Below are positions 52,853 through 62,086 of a stretch of DNA of 64,000 bases, in pieces; the first letter of the stretch is position 1; each line of letters starts with the position of its first letter. A program made the position numbers and the translations under genes. This DNA is from Pelagibius litoralis (GTDB lineage: Bacteria > Pseudomonadota > Alphaproteobacteria > Kiloniellales > DSM-21159), in the NCBI GenBank assembly GCA_029287455.1, contig JARFRB010000091.1, positions 1 through 64,000 of the forward strand. Direction: 5' to 3'. The notes beneath the pieces are model-generated. The model saw only the letters and a program-made list of their open reading frames with translations. It did no database searches and was not told the DNA's origin.

Positions 52853-54787
52853 TCAATTGAGCACCGTTGGCTCGCCCTGCGCCATCTCCGATAAAATTCC
52901 CAGAAACGCGGCCGGCACGCAGGTATCCGCCACACCCAGGTTGCCACCGCTCGCGTAAGTGAGGAACCGCGCGAAGGGATGCGCGGATATCGATGCATTC
53001 CGGGAGTGAGCAATCCCTTGGAGTGTTTGGGCGAACGACCTTTGCATTTTCTCACTCCAGGGCTGCGCCCCTCCGGCTCGGCGCCGCTCGCTCTCGGGAA
53101 GCGTAAAGATCGTCACTCCCTCCTTGATAGTCTCCACCACGTCCAGCGTGTCCAACTCTTCCGGATCAATGGCCGTGGGGTCGGCGGAGAGAATCACCAG
53201 GTCCGCGAGTTTCCCAACCGTCAGTGAACCTTTCTGTTCTTCCTCGCGATGCTGGTAGGCCGGCCAGATAGTCATGGCCTTAAGAGCCGTGATCGCGTCT
53301 ACCCGCTGATGGGGCCCGAGTATATCCCCCGATCGTGTCCGGCGGGTCACCGTCGCGGAAAGCACGCGGATCGAATCTGGGAACGCGACGGGTGCGTCGT
53401 GGTGGGTTCCAAAACGCATCCCGCGTTTCACAAGCCAGCCTGTCGGTGAAATGTTCTCGGCGTTGATCGGACCGACCGTGTGGTCGCGGTGCCAGTCACC
53501 CCAATAGAAGGTGTGCATGGGAAACAGTGAGGGGAATACGTCGAGACGCTTGTAGGCGTCCACCTGGTCCTCGCGGAGGAACTGACCGTGAATGAGCACC
53601 GACCGGCGGTCTTTGCCGCCATGCGCTTCGGTTGCCGCTTCAATGCTGGAGATAAGGAGATCGGAGGCCGCCTCCCCATTGGCGTGAGTGATGATCTGGA
53701 CCTCGTTCTCGTAGGCCCAGTTGACCGCATCGATGGTCTCTTCGGGCGTAGCCGCCGCATATCCCTTGTAGCCAGGTTCGTAGTCGCCGACCGGGTCGTA
53801 GTAGGGCCGGTCTCGCCAGGCGGTAAAGCCCTGGGGCGAACCGTCAATCGTCAACTTCGCACCGCCGACGCGCAGCCGGTTTGTGTAGGTGTTGCTCACG
53901 TTCTGCTTGATAAAATCCCGGTCAACCAGCACGTCCGGATAGGTCACGACGTCGATCTTGAACCCGCCTTTGGCCGCCAGCTTTTGCATTACCTTAACGG
54001 TTCCAGGCATCGACCGGCCTTCCTGCGCGGTCGTGTATCCGAAGCGCGTCCAAAGCTCAGCTCCGGCGGCCGCGAACGCCTCGAAACCCGACGGGCCTAG
54101 ATTGGAGAGAAGCTTCACAAGGGCTGCAATATGCGCCGTCTCTTCCAACACGCCGTTGGGTTCCCCACTATCCAAGCGACGGATGATGCCACCGGAAGGA
54201 TCCTTGGTCTCCGAGGTGTAGCCAATCATCTCCAGCGCCTTGGAGTTCGCGGAGCCGAAATGACCCGACTGATGAACGATGTAGACGGGAATTTCCAAAG
54301 AGACCACGTCCAACTCATCGCGGTTTGGATGACGCAGTTCGGCCAGTTGGGCAGGATCGTATCCAAAGCCGATGATGAGATTGACCTTCTCGATGATGTC
54401 GGCGTTCGCTTGAATCCAGGCGCGCAGCTTGTCCTGCAAACTGGCGATGTCACGAACATCTCCATCAGGCGGGGCGAGCAAATTCGCCGAAAGCGCCTGA
54501 AGCCCACCCATGACCACATGACCGTGACTGTCGACGAAGCCTGGGAGGAGCGCGCGGTCACCCAAGTCGATAACTTCGGTGCTCTCGCCGCTGAGCGCCA
54601 TCACATCTTCTTCGCGGCCCACCGCGAGGATTAGGCCGTCCTTAACCGCCACGGCTTCGGCGCGCATAGCGCCGTCTTCCATGGTGAGAATCGATCCCCC
54701 GCGCCAGATCTTGTCCGCCACGTCTTGCGCCATAGCCAGGGATGCGGAAAGCCAAAGGGCAGCGGCCAACAGGATGGTTTTAGTCAT
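52853..54787 (-). CDS. exported amidohydrolase family 3 protein (YtcJ-like)
   Basis: This 644-residue metal-dependent hydrolase has a signal peptide over residues 1-20 (cleavage AMA|QDV). Metal motif H88-x-H90 is in VDSHGHVVMGG, and the domain ends with GSLTVGKLADLVILSADPTAIDPEEL as in amidohydrolase_3 enzymes. The expected HxGxxxD-like region is SVLIHGQFLREDQVDAYKRL. Substrate classes of this family include amides and N-acyl compounds. It is divergent from the ribA-type gene with a 330-base gap. Confidence 0.9.
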   Translation of the reverse strand: MTKTILLAAALWLSASLAMAQDVADKIWRGGSILTMEDGAMRAEAVAVKDGLILAVGREEDVMALSGESTEVIDLGDRALLPGFVDSHGHVVMGGLQALSANLLAPPDGDVRDIASLQDKLRAWIQANADIIEKVNLIIGFGYDPAQLAELRHPNRDELDVVSLEIPVYIVHQSGHFGSANSKALEMIGYTSETKDPSGGIIRRLDSGEPNGVLEETAHIAALVKLLSNLGPSGFEAFAAAGAELWTRFGYTTAQEGRSMPGTVKVMQKLAAKGGFKIDVVTYPDVLVDRDFIKQNVSNTYTNRLRVGGAKLTIDGSPQGFTAWRDRPYYDPVGDYEPGYKGYAAATPEETIDAVNWAYENEVQIITHANGEAASDLLISSIEAATEAHGGKDRRSVLIHGQFLREDQVDAYKRLDVFPSLFPMHTFYWGDWHRDHTVGPINAENISPTGWLVKRGMRFGTHHDAPVAFPDSIRVLSATVTRRTRSGDILGPHQRVDAITALKAMTIWPAYQHREEEQKGSLTVGKLADLVILSADPTAIDPEELDTLDVVETIKEGVTIFTLPESERRRAGGAQPWSEKMQRSFAQTLQGIAHSRNASISAHPFARFLTYASGGNLGVADTCVPAAFLGILSEMAQGEPTVLN

Positions 54788-55117
54788 TCCACCGAAGTCC
54801 CTCGTTAAATGAATGCGGGCGCACCGAGTTTAGCGTCCTACAATGGAATTTTCGCGACAACCGGCAGCGCCCGGACGCAGGCTTCCCAACAGACGGATTG
54901 CACACGATCGGTTAGGGCACTGACAAGAGCGGTCCTTCGTGAAGACATGCAGGACACCTATTCGAATTTTTTCTTCCGGAATCACTGCAATAACAAGGAG
55001 TTGATCAGCAGCTCTCAAAAGGATGATTTGTACTTCTATGATCCTATACTAAATTTTGCGTCGCGAGGGGCTGGCCATCTCAGCCCCTTGTTTTTGCGAA
55101 CGGCAACGGGCAAGGGC
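54788..55117 (+). other. non-coding gap before GTP cyclohydrolase II
   Basis: This gap between the divergent amidohydrolase and the GTP cyclohydrolase II gene has an AT-richer stretch around 54950-55075, where promoters for both are expected. An open frame across it gives no recognisable protein. I looked for the FMN riboswitch core motif and did not see it. No clear -35/-10 pair is given. Confidence 0.5.
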
Positions 55118-56263
55118 ATGGACATCCGAGCGAGCGGCCTCAACGGCGAACCTGGCTATCTGAGGTGCGAACGGGGCCTTGGAGATTTCCGCCGGGGGCG
55201 ATGGGTTCTGTTCACGGCACGGACCACTGGCGATTCCGTGCTGGTGACAGCGGTCGAGTCCGCCTCCCCACCGGATTTCGCGGCTTTGGGGGGGCTGGAG
55301 CTGGGTGCGCCCTGGATCGCCGTTAGTCCGGAGCGGGCTAGCGCCTTGGGCTTCGAGACCCCGGAGAGCGCGTTGGCCCTCTCTCCAAAAACAAACGGGC
55401 GCACTTCGCCGAGCTTTGACAGCCTGCTGAGCGTTCTGAAGGACCCGTCTTTAGATGCGGCCAGGCCCTTGGGCATTGTTGCTAACCCCGCGCACCCAGC
55501 GGCCGAAGCCGCGCTGTCGCTCCTACGCCTGGAGCGGATTCAGCCGGCTATCGTTGGTTTCGACCTTCCCAAATCGGCGCAAAATCAAATCGATACTGCC
55601 TGCGCCGAAGGCAGCCTTGTGCGCGTATTTGACTCGGATGTAGCGACCTACCCCCGAACGCAGGCCCTCGGGTTGCGCCGCGTGAGCGAAGCCAAGGTGC
55701 CTTTGAGCGATTCCTTGGACAGCAGCTTCATCGTGTTCCGCGAGCCGGGAGGCCGCGAGCATGTGGCGATCGAAGTTGGCTCCCCAAATCGACAGGAACC
55801 GGTCTTGCTGCGCTTGCACTCAGCCTGCCTAACAGGCGATTTGTTCGGCAGCCTGCGGTGCGACTGCGGCGAGCAACTGCGTAGTGCGATCGGCCTCATG
55901 CAAGACGCGGGCGGCGGTGTGTTGCTATATCTCGCTCAAGAAGGCCGGGGTATCGGCCTTGGCAACAAAATCCGCGCCTACGCAATTCAAGACCAGGGGC
56001 TCGACACCCTGGACGCCGACCGGGTGCTTGGCTTCGGAGAGGACGAGAGGCGCTGGGAAGCGGCTGCGGCCATTCTCCGAGATTTGGGCATCTGGCGCGT
56101 GGAGTTGATGACCAACAACCCGGAAAAGATCGCCGCCCTGCGCAACGAGGGAGTACTTGTCGAGCATCGGCGAGCCCTGCAGGCCCCGATTCATCGCTAC
56201 AACGTGCGTTACATGACCGCCAAGGCGGAGCGCGCCGGCCATCTCCTTGACGATTCGGAGTAA
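55118..56263 (+). CDS. ribA: GTP cyclohydrolase II with remnant N-terminal domain
   Basis: This 381-residue protein opens the riboflavin pathway by converting GTP to 2,5-diamino-6-ribosylamino-4-pyrimidinone phosphate. The C-terminal 200 residues carry the zinc motif C237-x10-C248-x-C250 (CLTGDLFGSLRCDC) and YLAQEGRGIGLGNKIRAY. The first 170 residues occupy the place of the RibB domain of RibBA but lack its active-site motifs, so this is GTP cyclohydrolase II only. The ATG at 55118 follows AAGGGC; upstream frame extension is low in quality. It lies 6 kb from the pteridine-type cluster and may feed it as well as riboflavin. Confidence 0.9.
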   Translation: MDIRASGLNGEPGYLRCERGLGDFRRGRWVLFTARTTGDSVLVTAVESASPPDFAALGGLELGAPWIAVSPERASALGFETPESALALSPKTNGRTSPSFDSLLSVLKDPSLDAARPLGIVANPAHPAAEAALSLLRLERIQPAIVGFDLPKSAQNQIDTACAEGSLVRVFDSDVATYPRTQALGLRRVSEAKVPLSDSLDSSFIVFREPGGREHVAIEVGSPNRQEPVLLRLHSACLTGDLFGSLRCDCGEQLRSAIGLMQDAGGGVLLYLAQEGRGIGLGNKIRAYAIQDQGLDTLDADRVLGFGEDERRWEAAAAILRDLGIWRVELMTNNPEKIAALRNEGVLVEHRRALQAPIHRYNVRYMTAKAERAGHLLDDSE

Positions 56264-56639
56264 TCGGGGACGGGAAGCTTCACCCTACCCTTGGGATAGC
56301 GTTATCCCGCAATCTCGCCCAAACCCACTCGGAAGTCTAACGCGATGCCTCTAAGCACTTGTTCAGCCTTCTTGAATTCACCAGAGATCGGGCAAGCCGC
56401 ACGGCGGAGGCATTTCTAACGTTATCTGCCGTCCTGACGAGTTTTTGGAGGGCGAGCCCTGCGACCGCGGGCTAGTGTGCGGGCCAGCAGGCCTAACGCA
56501 CAGCCGGCTAAAACTAGATTTGCGATTGGGTCCGGCACTTGCCAACTCTATACTGGCGAACCGGCTTCAAGTACCTGGAGCCGACGCGATCCGATCGCGC
56601 TTCCCCAAGGATCTAACCGAAAGCTGAAGGAGGATTTCA
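56264..56639 (+). other. gap between GTP cyclohydrolase II and NIPSNAP genes
   Basis: This 376-base gap has a small GGGATA/TATCCC hairpin at 56293-56308 without a following T-run, and no supported gene. A perfect GGAGG ribosome-binding site at its end serves the GTG start at 56640. I see no clear promoter. Confidence 0.5.
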
Positions 56640-56969
56640 GTGCTACTCGATGTCCGTACATATCGGTGCAAACCCGGGACCATAAACGCTCATCTGAGCC
56701 TCTACGAGGAGCACGGCAAATCGCCACAGTTTCGCTGCTTGGGCAAGCCGTTGTGCTATCTGAAGACCGAAACCGGGAACCCGAACGAGTACGTCCACAT
56801 CTGGGTCTACGAGAATGCCGGCGATCGTGAAGCCAAGCGGGCTAAGTTGTGGTCCGACCCCGAATGGCTCGCCTACACCAAGAAAAGCGCCGAACTTGGA
56901 GCCTTGGAGGAGCAAACCAACAAACTCATGACCCCGGTTGATTTCTGCCCGCTCAAATCATCGGAATAA
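56640..56969 (+). CDS. NIPSNAP family protein
   Basis: This 109-residue protein has the NIPSNAP ferredoxin-like fold: LDVRTYRCKPGTINAHLSLYEEHG, followed by NEYVHIWVYENAGDREAKRAKLWSDPEWLAYTKKS. The family comprises small dimeric proteins with mostly unproven roles, some associated with monooxygenase-type reactions. The start is GTG with a perfect GGAGG six bases upstream. It is convergent with the DUF3124 lipoprotein gene. Confidence 0.88.
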   Translation: MLLDVRTYRCKPGTINAHLSLYEEHGKSPQFRCLGKPLCYLKTETGNPNEYVHIWVYENAGDREAKRAKLWSDPEWLAYTKKSAELGALEEQTNKLMTPVDFCPLKSSE

Positions 56970-56986
56970 GGACCGCTGGGATCGCG

Positions 56987-57550
56987 CTAGTCAGGCTCGT
57001 CGATCACGCGCGCCGGGCTGATGAATGAGAAGGCCTGACTACCGGAACTGCCGACGGTCAGGGTTTCCACGATCGGATCGCTAACCGGCACTTCCGATCC
57101 CCACTTTACGATGAACTTGGCCCCCAAGCCGCCACGCGTGTCTGAGCCCTTGATGAAGAACGACGCCGTGGCCAAGGGCGCCAAACCGAAGGTGCCGTCG
57201 AGAAAGGTTTCAAGCAGCGTCCCCTTCGAATCATAGTAGGTAACGGAAGTGACGTAGATCGGCGTGTCGAGATCGGTGTTACGTATCGCCAAGGTGGAGG
57301 CCATCTCGAAGGGCACCTCACCGTCTCTAACTAAAATGTTCGAATAAACAGAAGCATAGAGGGTTTCGCTACGGCTAAGGCTTACCTCCTCTTCGCCCTG
57401 GAAGAAGGGTTGCGTGGGGTCGGCGAGCACACCTTGCACGCTGTCTTCGTCTTGCCCGTCCGGTTCCGGTTCGCAGGCTCCCAGGGCTACAAGGCAAACA
57501 CCGAGGGCTAGCACCGCGAATGGGCTGAGGGACCTCTTACTTATTCCCAT
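56987..57550 (-). CDS. DUF3124 lipoprotein
   Basis: This 187-residue protein has a signal peptide with lipobox VALGAC (Cys at about residue 26) and then the DUF3124 domain. Family motifs are SLSRSETLYASVYSNIL, STLAIRNTDLDTPIYVTSVTYYDSKGTLLETF and GGLGAKFIVKWGSE. The function is unknown; the domain looks like a beta-sandwich exposed in the periplasm. It is convergent with NIPSNAP by 17 bases. Confidence 0.88.
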   Translation of the reverse strand: MGISKRSLSPFAVLALGVCLVALGACEPEPDGQDEDSVQGVLADPTQPFFQGEEEVSLSRSETLYASVYSNILVRDGEVPFEMASTLAIRNTDLDTPIYVTSVTYYDSKGTLLETFLDGTFGLAPLATASFFIKGSDTRGGLGAKFIVKWGSEVPVSDPIVETLTVGSSGSQAFSFISPARVIDEPD

Positions 57551-57632
57551 GACCGGGTCTCCGGAACGATCTGACCACCTGGGCCCAGGCTAGCATCCGT
57601 AGCATTTCGGGCGATACCCTGGCGTAGGCGGC

Positions 57633-58010
57633 TTAGGCGGAACGGTGCCGGGGCCGCGCGGGCGCGGGTAAGGCTCTTAGACGAAGTTCCTCTTGCGCGC
57701 GGCTCGACAGCTTCACGCCGTCTTCCAAGCAATCGTTCAGCACCGCGATGGCCCACTCCCTAAGACCTTCGGTTTCCGCGGTTGGCGGCTCCCGCAGAAT
57801 ACCGATCGCGAGATCGAGGCTTCGCCGCCGGCTCCCCGGCCCTTGACGGCTAGAGGCAGCAGTCGCGGCGGGCGCCAAAGCAGCCAGAGTACGAATGCCC
57901 CAGATCGCCACATAGATAGCGAAGACCACGGCAAGAAGCAGCCCGACGCCAACGAACATTGGCGTCCAGGTTTCCAAGTAGAGGCCCAAAACTCTCAACA
58001 GGCGATCCAT
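57633..58010 (-). CDS. hypothetical single-pass membrane protein
   Basis: This 125-residue protein has one hydrophobic helix at about residues 18-40 and a basic, Arg/Pro-rich tail with a helical middle section (LDLAIGILREPPTAETEGLREWAIAVLNDCLEDGVKL). No family is recognised. It is 82 bases upstream of the DUF3124 gene on the same strand, so the two may be co-transcribed. Confidence 0.6.
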   Translation of the reverse strand: MDRLLRVLGLYLETWTPMFVGVGLLLAVVFAIYVAIWGIRTLAALAPAATAASSRQGPGSRRRSLDLAIGILREPPTAETEGLREWAIAVLNDCLEDGVKLSSRAQEELRLRALPAPARPRHRSA

Positions 58011-58233
58011 GAGCGGTTCTCCCGAGTAAGCGTGAATGGCGGAATGCTACGCGCCAATCGGGAGGGTCACCAGTGCGCTGGCCTCCAACGCCACCTTCTA
58101 TCGCATTCGATTTCTTCGTCGGGGCGGGAACGCTGCACCCTTGCGCCCCGTAATAAGGACATGGGTCTCGCGACGCCGACAGCGACGACTTTCGAGAACA
58201 TAAGTCGGCGCGTTAGAGTTTGGTTGGTGGTTG

Positions 58234-58278
58234 CCCCCGGCTGGATCCGTTTCCGATCCGCCGGGGGTATTTTCTTTC
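58234..58278 (+). terminator. orphan rho-independent terminator
   Basis: CCCCCGGC (58234-58241) and GGATC (58243-58247) pair with GATCC (58255-58259) and GCCGGGGG (58260-58267), with one bulge and a seven-base loop. TATTTTCTTTC follows on the plus strand. No plus-strand protein gene precedes it after 56969, so it may end a small RNA. Confidence 0.75.
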
Positions 58279-58288
58279 GGAAACCGGG

Positions 58289-58894
58289 CTACTGGCGGAT
58301 CGCCTCGACCTCGATGATCATCTCCACCTCATCGCCCACCCAACCGTTCTCCACGGCATAACTCATGCCGAAGTCGCTGCGCTTCACCGTTCCGCGTGCC
58401 GAGACGCCGGCGACGTAGTTGGGGGCGCCGCCGGTCGCGGAGAAGGGATACTCCCCTGTCTTGTTGAGGGTCACGTCCAAGGTAACTGGGTTGGTGATCC
58501 CTCGAATCGTCAGATCTCCCGTAACCTTGCCAGTGGATGCTCCGGTGGCTTCCGCATCGGTCATCACAAAAGTGATCTCCGGGTACTGCTCGACGTCCAA
58601 GAAATCCTTGCTTCGCACATGCTGGTCCCGCTGCTTGTGCTTGGTGTCCACGCTCGCTGCCTGAATGGTGACCTGAAGATCGGAGAGTTTGGCGGCCTCT
58701 TCGTCGAACACGAACCCGCCGCTCACCTCATCGAACTGGCCGAGCACGTTCGCGTAACCGATATGATGAAGCATGAAGGCAACCAGGGTATGCTCCGGAT
58801 CGAGCTCGTAGCGCGCGGGTTCGGCATGTGCCGGGGCTAACAACACACCAGATATACCAATAACAAATACAGCTTCTTTAAGGTGCTTTATCAT
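58289..58894 (-). CDS. YceI-family exported protein
   Basis: This 201-residue protein has a signal peptide (cleavage near AHA|EPA) and the YceI lipocalin-like fold. Signatures are LDPEHTLVAFMLHHIGYANVLGQF, SVDTKHKQRDQHVRSKDFLDVEQYPEITFV and LTIRGITNPVTLDV. YceI proteins bind polyisoprenoids in the periplasm, and their role is unclear. The ATG at 58894 follows GGGGGGAT, and the longer frame reads through the upstream region. It is divergent from the creatininase gene with a 261-base gap. Confidence 0.92.
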   Translation of the reverse strand: MIKHLKEAVFVIGISGVLLAPAHAEPARYELDPEHTLVAFMLHHIGYANVLGQFDEVSGGFVFDEEAAKLSDLQVTIQAASVDTKHKQRDQHVRSKDFLDVEQYPEITFVMTDAEATGASTGKVTGDLTIRGITNPVTLDVTLNKTGEYPFSATGGAPNYVAGVSARGTVKRSDFGMSYAVENGWVGDEVEMIIEVEAIRQ

Positions 58895-59155
58895 CGGGAA
58901 ATCCCCCCGCGCCTGTCCGTATCGCATGAAATGCCGGAACCTTCGCGAGGTCCCGGCGTTCCCGCCACCCGAGGCGGTCCCCTAGATTATCCCTAGCCGG
59001 CAAGCGCAGAAAGACACAAAACCGGGAGCGGCGGACAGGATAAATGCGCGGTCTCCGGGAGCATCGACCCCGCACCCACTGGAAAGTTCTATCGGGCAGG
59101 AGTATCTGAAGGAACAGGCAAACCGCCGAAAGCCGTAGAGGAGGCACGCCGGCCG

Positions 59156-59965
59156 GTGACTGAAAGACCGCGGAAACACTTCGCGGACATGACGTCCAGC
59201 GAGATCGCCGGGCTCGATTTCGAGAGAACGGTCGCGGTCCTGCCGGTGGCGGCTATTGAGCAGCACGGCCCGCACCTGCCCTTGAGCGTTGATGCCACGA
59301 TTAACCGCGGCATTGTAGAGCGCGCCATGGAAACCCTTCCCGATGACCTTCCCGCGACATTTCTTCCCGCTTTCGAGATTGGCCGCTCGGAGGAACACCA
59401 GGCCTTTCCCGGGACTCTCTCGATCAAGCCCCACTCCCTGGCGCAAGCTTGGACCGACATCGGCGAGTCACTGCATAGGTCGGGTTTCCGAAAGCTTCTG
59501 TTTTTCAACAGTCACGGCGGTCAGCCGCAAGTGATGGATCTCGTCGCCCGGGATTTGCGGGTCCGCCTAGGCATGTTCGTTGTCATGGCGAATTGGTATG
59601 ACCTGGGCATGCCGCCCCTGCCCTTCGACGCAATGGAATTGGCGCATGGGATTCATGGTGGGGCGATCGAGACCTCGATGATGCTGCATCTCAGGCCAGA
59701 CCTCGTGCGCACTGATGAAATTGATAATTTTGTTCCGGCGTATCTCGACGATCCGGATGCCGAGCGTCGTTTACTGGGGCCGCACGGGCCCGCCGCCTAT
59801 GCTTGGGCAACCCAAGACCTAAATCTTTCCGGTGCAGTAGGCGACGCCCGCCAAGCCAATGCCGAGGTCGGAGAACTGTTGGTTACCCACGCCGCGGAGA
59901 ACTTGGTCAAGCTGCTGCGCGAGATCCGGGATTTTCCGTTGGAACAGGTGCGCTCAACACCCTAA
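59156..59965 (+). CDS. creatininase-family metal amidohydrolase
   Basis: This 269-residue protein has the creatininase-fold metal site: E35-x-H37 in EQHGPHLPLSVD with D46, H120 in FNSHGGQP, and the acidic residue in HGGAIETS. The family includes creatininase, MftE and the FAPy deformylase ArfB, which removes formate from GTP-derived pyrimidines in archaea. Its presence within 4 kb of GTP cyclohydrolase II and within 10 kb of the RibD-type reductase fits a pyrimidine-product pathway but does not prove it. GTG start is preceded by GAGGAGG. It overlaps opgH, on the other strand, by 59 bases. Confidence 0.88.
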   Translation: MTERPRKHFADMTSSEIAGLDFERTVAVLPVAAIEQHGPHLPLSVDATINRGIVERAMETLPDDLPATFLPAFEIGRSEEHQAFPGTLSIKPHSLAQAWTDIGESLHRSGFRKLLFFNSHGGQPQVMDLVARDLRVRLGMFVVMANWYDLGMPPLPFDAMELAHGIHGGAIETSMMLHLRPDLVRTDEIDNFVPAYLDDPDAERRLLGPHGPAAYAWATQDLNLSGAVGDARQANAEVGELLVTHAAENLVKLLREIRDFPLEQVRSTP

Positions 59966-61955
59966 CCGCGCGGTCCAAGGCGCCAAGGTCCGTCATCACG
60001 GCAGCTTCTTCCTTGCCGTCGAGCTGGCGGCCTGCCTCAAGCCGGGAAACCGCCGTGCTGACCAACGCCTGGGGTGCTGGCATTTCTCCGCTGCCCGCGA
60101 TCAGAGCCCGGTGCAGGGCAAGCCGCTTCGGGTCTGCCGCGAGCGCCTGCAACGCGCTGCCTTCCACCTCGCTAACGCGCGAGGCGGCCAAGATCTCACG
60201 AGCGCGCCGCAAGACAGGCAAAGGCTCGGTTTCTTCGGGGATTCGGAAAATGCCAAGCCGCCCCATCCAATCGCCAAGCTTCAAGCTCGCTGTTGCGAAG
60301 GACAGGAGTGGGGCCAGGATCAATCCTGCTGCCAAGGGCGAAAACCACCATCCAAGGCTCTGCGGCAGAACAATAAATACGCTGGCTAACAGGATGCCGG
60401 CAAGAACCTGGGCGCGGTGCCGGTCAAAGGCTTCACGCAGGCTCACCTTACCTTCCTCGCGCCGCTGGCTGCCCCATCCGCTGTCGCGCCCTATCAGGAC
60501 CTCCAGCACGAAGCTGGTGTGGAACAACATCATCGCAGGCGCGATCAAGGTGGAGAAGATCAGCTCCAGGATCAGGCTTCCCGTAGCCCGAAGGCGGCCG
60601 CCGAATAGCCTCGCTCGGCGTCCATCCAGCAAAATCGCCAGCAAGCTGAAAAGCTTAGGCGCGAAAAGCATCGCCATGGCGAGGGCGAAGAGCTGGATCG
60701 CCGCCCAGGGATCCGACTGGGGCCAAACAGGAAAGGGGCTGTGATCCATGAAATATCGGGTCTTTGCTAGATGGGTTTCCACGGCGGCTGCGAGACCGAC
60801 CAGCAAGAACACGAGCCAGAGCGGAGAGGCCGCGTAGGACATGACCCCCATTGCCAGGTGCAAGCGGCTGATCGGGTGGAGCCCCTTGGCCACCAAGATC
60901 TTCATGTGCTGCAAGTTGCCCTGGCACCATCGCCGGTCGCGCACGGCGAAGTCGAGGACGGTGGGTGGCGACTCCTCATAGCTGCCGCCAAGCTCCGGCA
61001 CCATCCAGACCTTCCAGCCCCCGCGCCTCAGCAAGGCTGCTTCAACGAAATCGTGGCTGAGAATGAGCCCGCCGAAGGGTGCCTGCCCCGGCAAATTCGG
61101 CAGCCCGCAGCATTCCGTGAAGGCACGCACGCGGATAATCGCGTTGTGCCCCCAAAAGTTTCCCTCCCCGAGTTGCCAGAAGGCCAAGCCTCGGGCCAGC
61201 ACGGGTGTTGCGAGCGCGCTCGCAAACTGCTGCATGCGCGCGAAAAGGCTGCGGCGGTTGATCAAGGTCGGCGGAACTTGCAGCAATCCGGCCGAGGGAT
61301 TGGCCTCCATGATTCTGGCCAACTCCACCAGGGTGTCCGCCGTCATCAGGCTGTCCGCGTCGAGAACCACCATGAAATCGTAGCGAGCACCCCAGCGACG
61401 GCAGAAATCGGCTATATTGCCGCTCTTGCGCGCACGGTTTTCGCTGCGCCTGCGGTAGTAGATGGCACCGCCCTGCCCCGCCCTTGCGCGGGTAAGATCG
61501 AACCAAGCTTGCTGCTCGGCCAGCCAAACCTTTGGATCGGTGGTGTCGCTCAGGATGAAGACATCGAATACCTCGCCTTCGCCGGTATCGGCCAGAGCCT
61601 CATGCATGGCTTGCACACGCGCGAAGACCTCTCGCGGGTCCTCGTTGTAGACCGGCATTAAGATGGCTGTCCGGCTCTCCAACGTTCGCCCTGGCTTTGG
61701 CCTTGCCAGGCCCTGCGGCCGCCAGCGGGTCAGCAAGGCGAAGAAGCCGACAAGGGAGGTCCAGAAGGACAAGGAAATCCACAGGAAGCTGACGGCAAAG
61801 AGCACCAGCAAAAGCGCCTCGAAGATACCGAGACCGTTGAGGCTCAAAACGGCGCGCAGCTCCAAGGTCGCGAGGCCCGTGGTCAGCACTGCCGTCCCGA
61901 AGACGGCAGCCCTGCGCAACATCGGGTCCACGCCGGAAATCGCCAGACGGCGCAT
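59907..61955 (-). CDS. opgH: glucan biosynthesis glucosyltransferase OpgH
   Basis: This 682-residue inner-membrane GT2 enzyme polymerises glucose for osmoregulated periplasmic glucans. It has several helices at both ends and a cytoplasmic catalytic domain: TAILMPVYNEDP, the DxD in VLDADSLM, LILSHDFVEAALLRRGGWKVW, and RRWCQGNLQHMK in place of QxxRW. Length is shorter than the gammaproteobacterial enzyme (about 850) because the N-terminal extension is missing, as in other alphaproteobacteria. It follows the small gene and opgG on the same strand. Confidence 0.94.
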   Translation of the reverse strand: MRRLAISGVDPMLRRAAVFGTAVLTTGLATLELRAVLSLNGLGIFEALLLVLFAVSFLWISLSFWTSLVGFFALLTRWRPQGLARPKPGRTLESRTAILMPVYNEDPREVFARVQAMHEALADTGEGEVFDVFILSDTTDPKVWLAEQQAWFDLTRARAGQGGAIYYRRRSENRARKSGNIADFCRRWGARYDFMVVLDADSLMTADTLVELARIMEANPSAGLLQVPPTLINRRSLFARMQQFASALATPVLARGLAFWQLGEGNFWGHNAIIRVRAFTECCGLPNLPGQAPFGGLILSHDFVEAALLRRGGWKVWMVPELGGSYEESPPTVLDFAVRDRRWCQGNLQHMKILVAKGLHPISRLHLAMGVMSYAASPLWLVFLLVGLAAAVETHLAKTRYFMDHSPFPVWPQSDPWAAIQLFALAMAMLFAPKLFSLLAILLDGRRARLFGGRLRATGSLILELIFSTLIAPAMMLFHTSFVLEVLIGRDSGWGSQRREEGKVSLREAFDRHRAQVLAGILLASVFIVLPQSLGWWFSPLAAGLILAPLLSFATASLKLGDWMGRLGIFRIPEETEPLPVLRRAREILAASRVSEVEGSALQALAADPKRLALHRALIAGSGEMPAPQALVSTAVSRLEAGRQLDGKEEAAVMTDLGALDRAVRVLSAPVPTENPGSRAAA

Positions 61956-62086
61956 CTCGGGTTCCTTTGGTCTTCCGCGAAACCTTGGGTGGGACGCCGC
62001 CGCACTCTCAGCTTCGATACAATTCTGCCCCGGGATCTACCTTGCCCCCGCCAGGCAAAGCGGGAACTGATTTAGGGAAAGCGATC

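Noticed and set aside
56293-56308. GGGATA/TATCCC hairpin after GTP cyclohydrolase II as a terminator
   Set aside because: Stem is only six pairs and no T-run follows; it could be chance.
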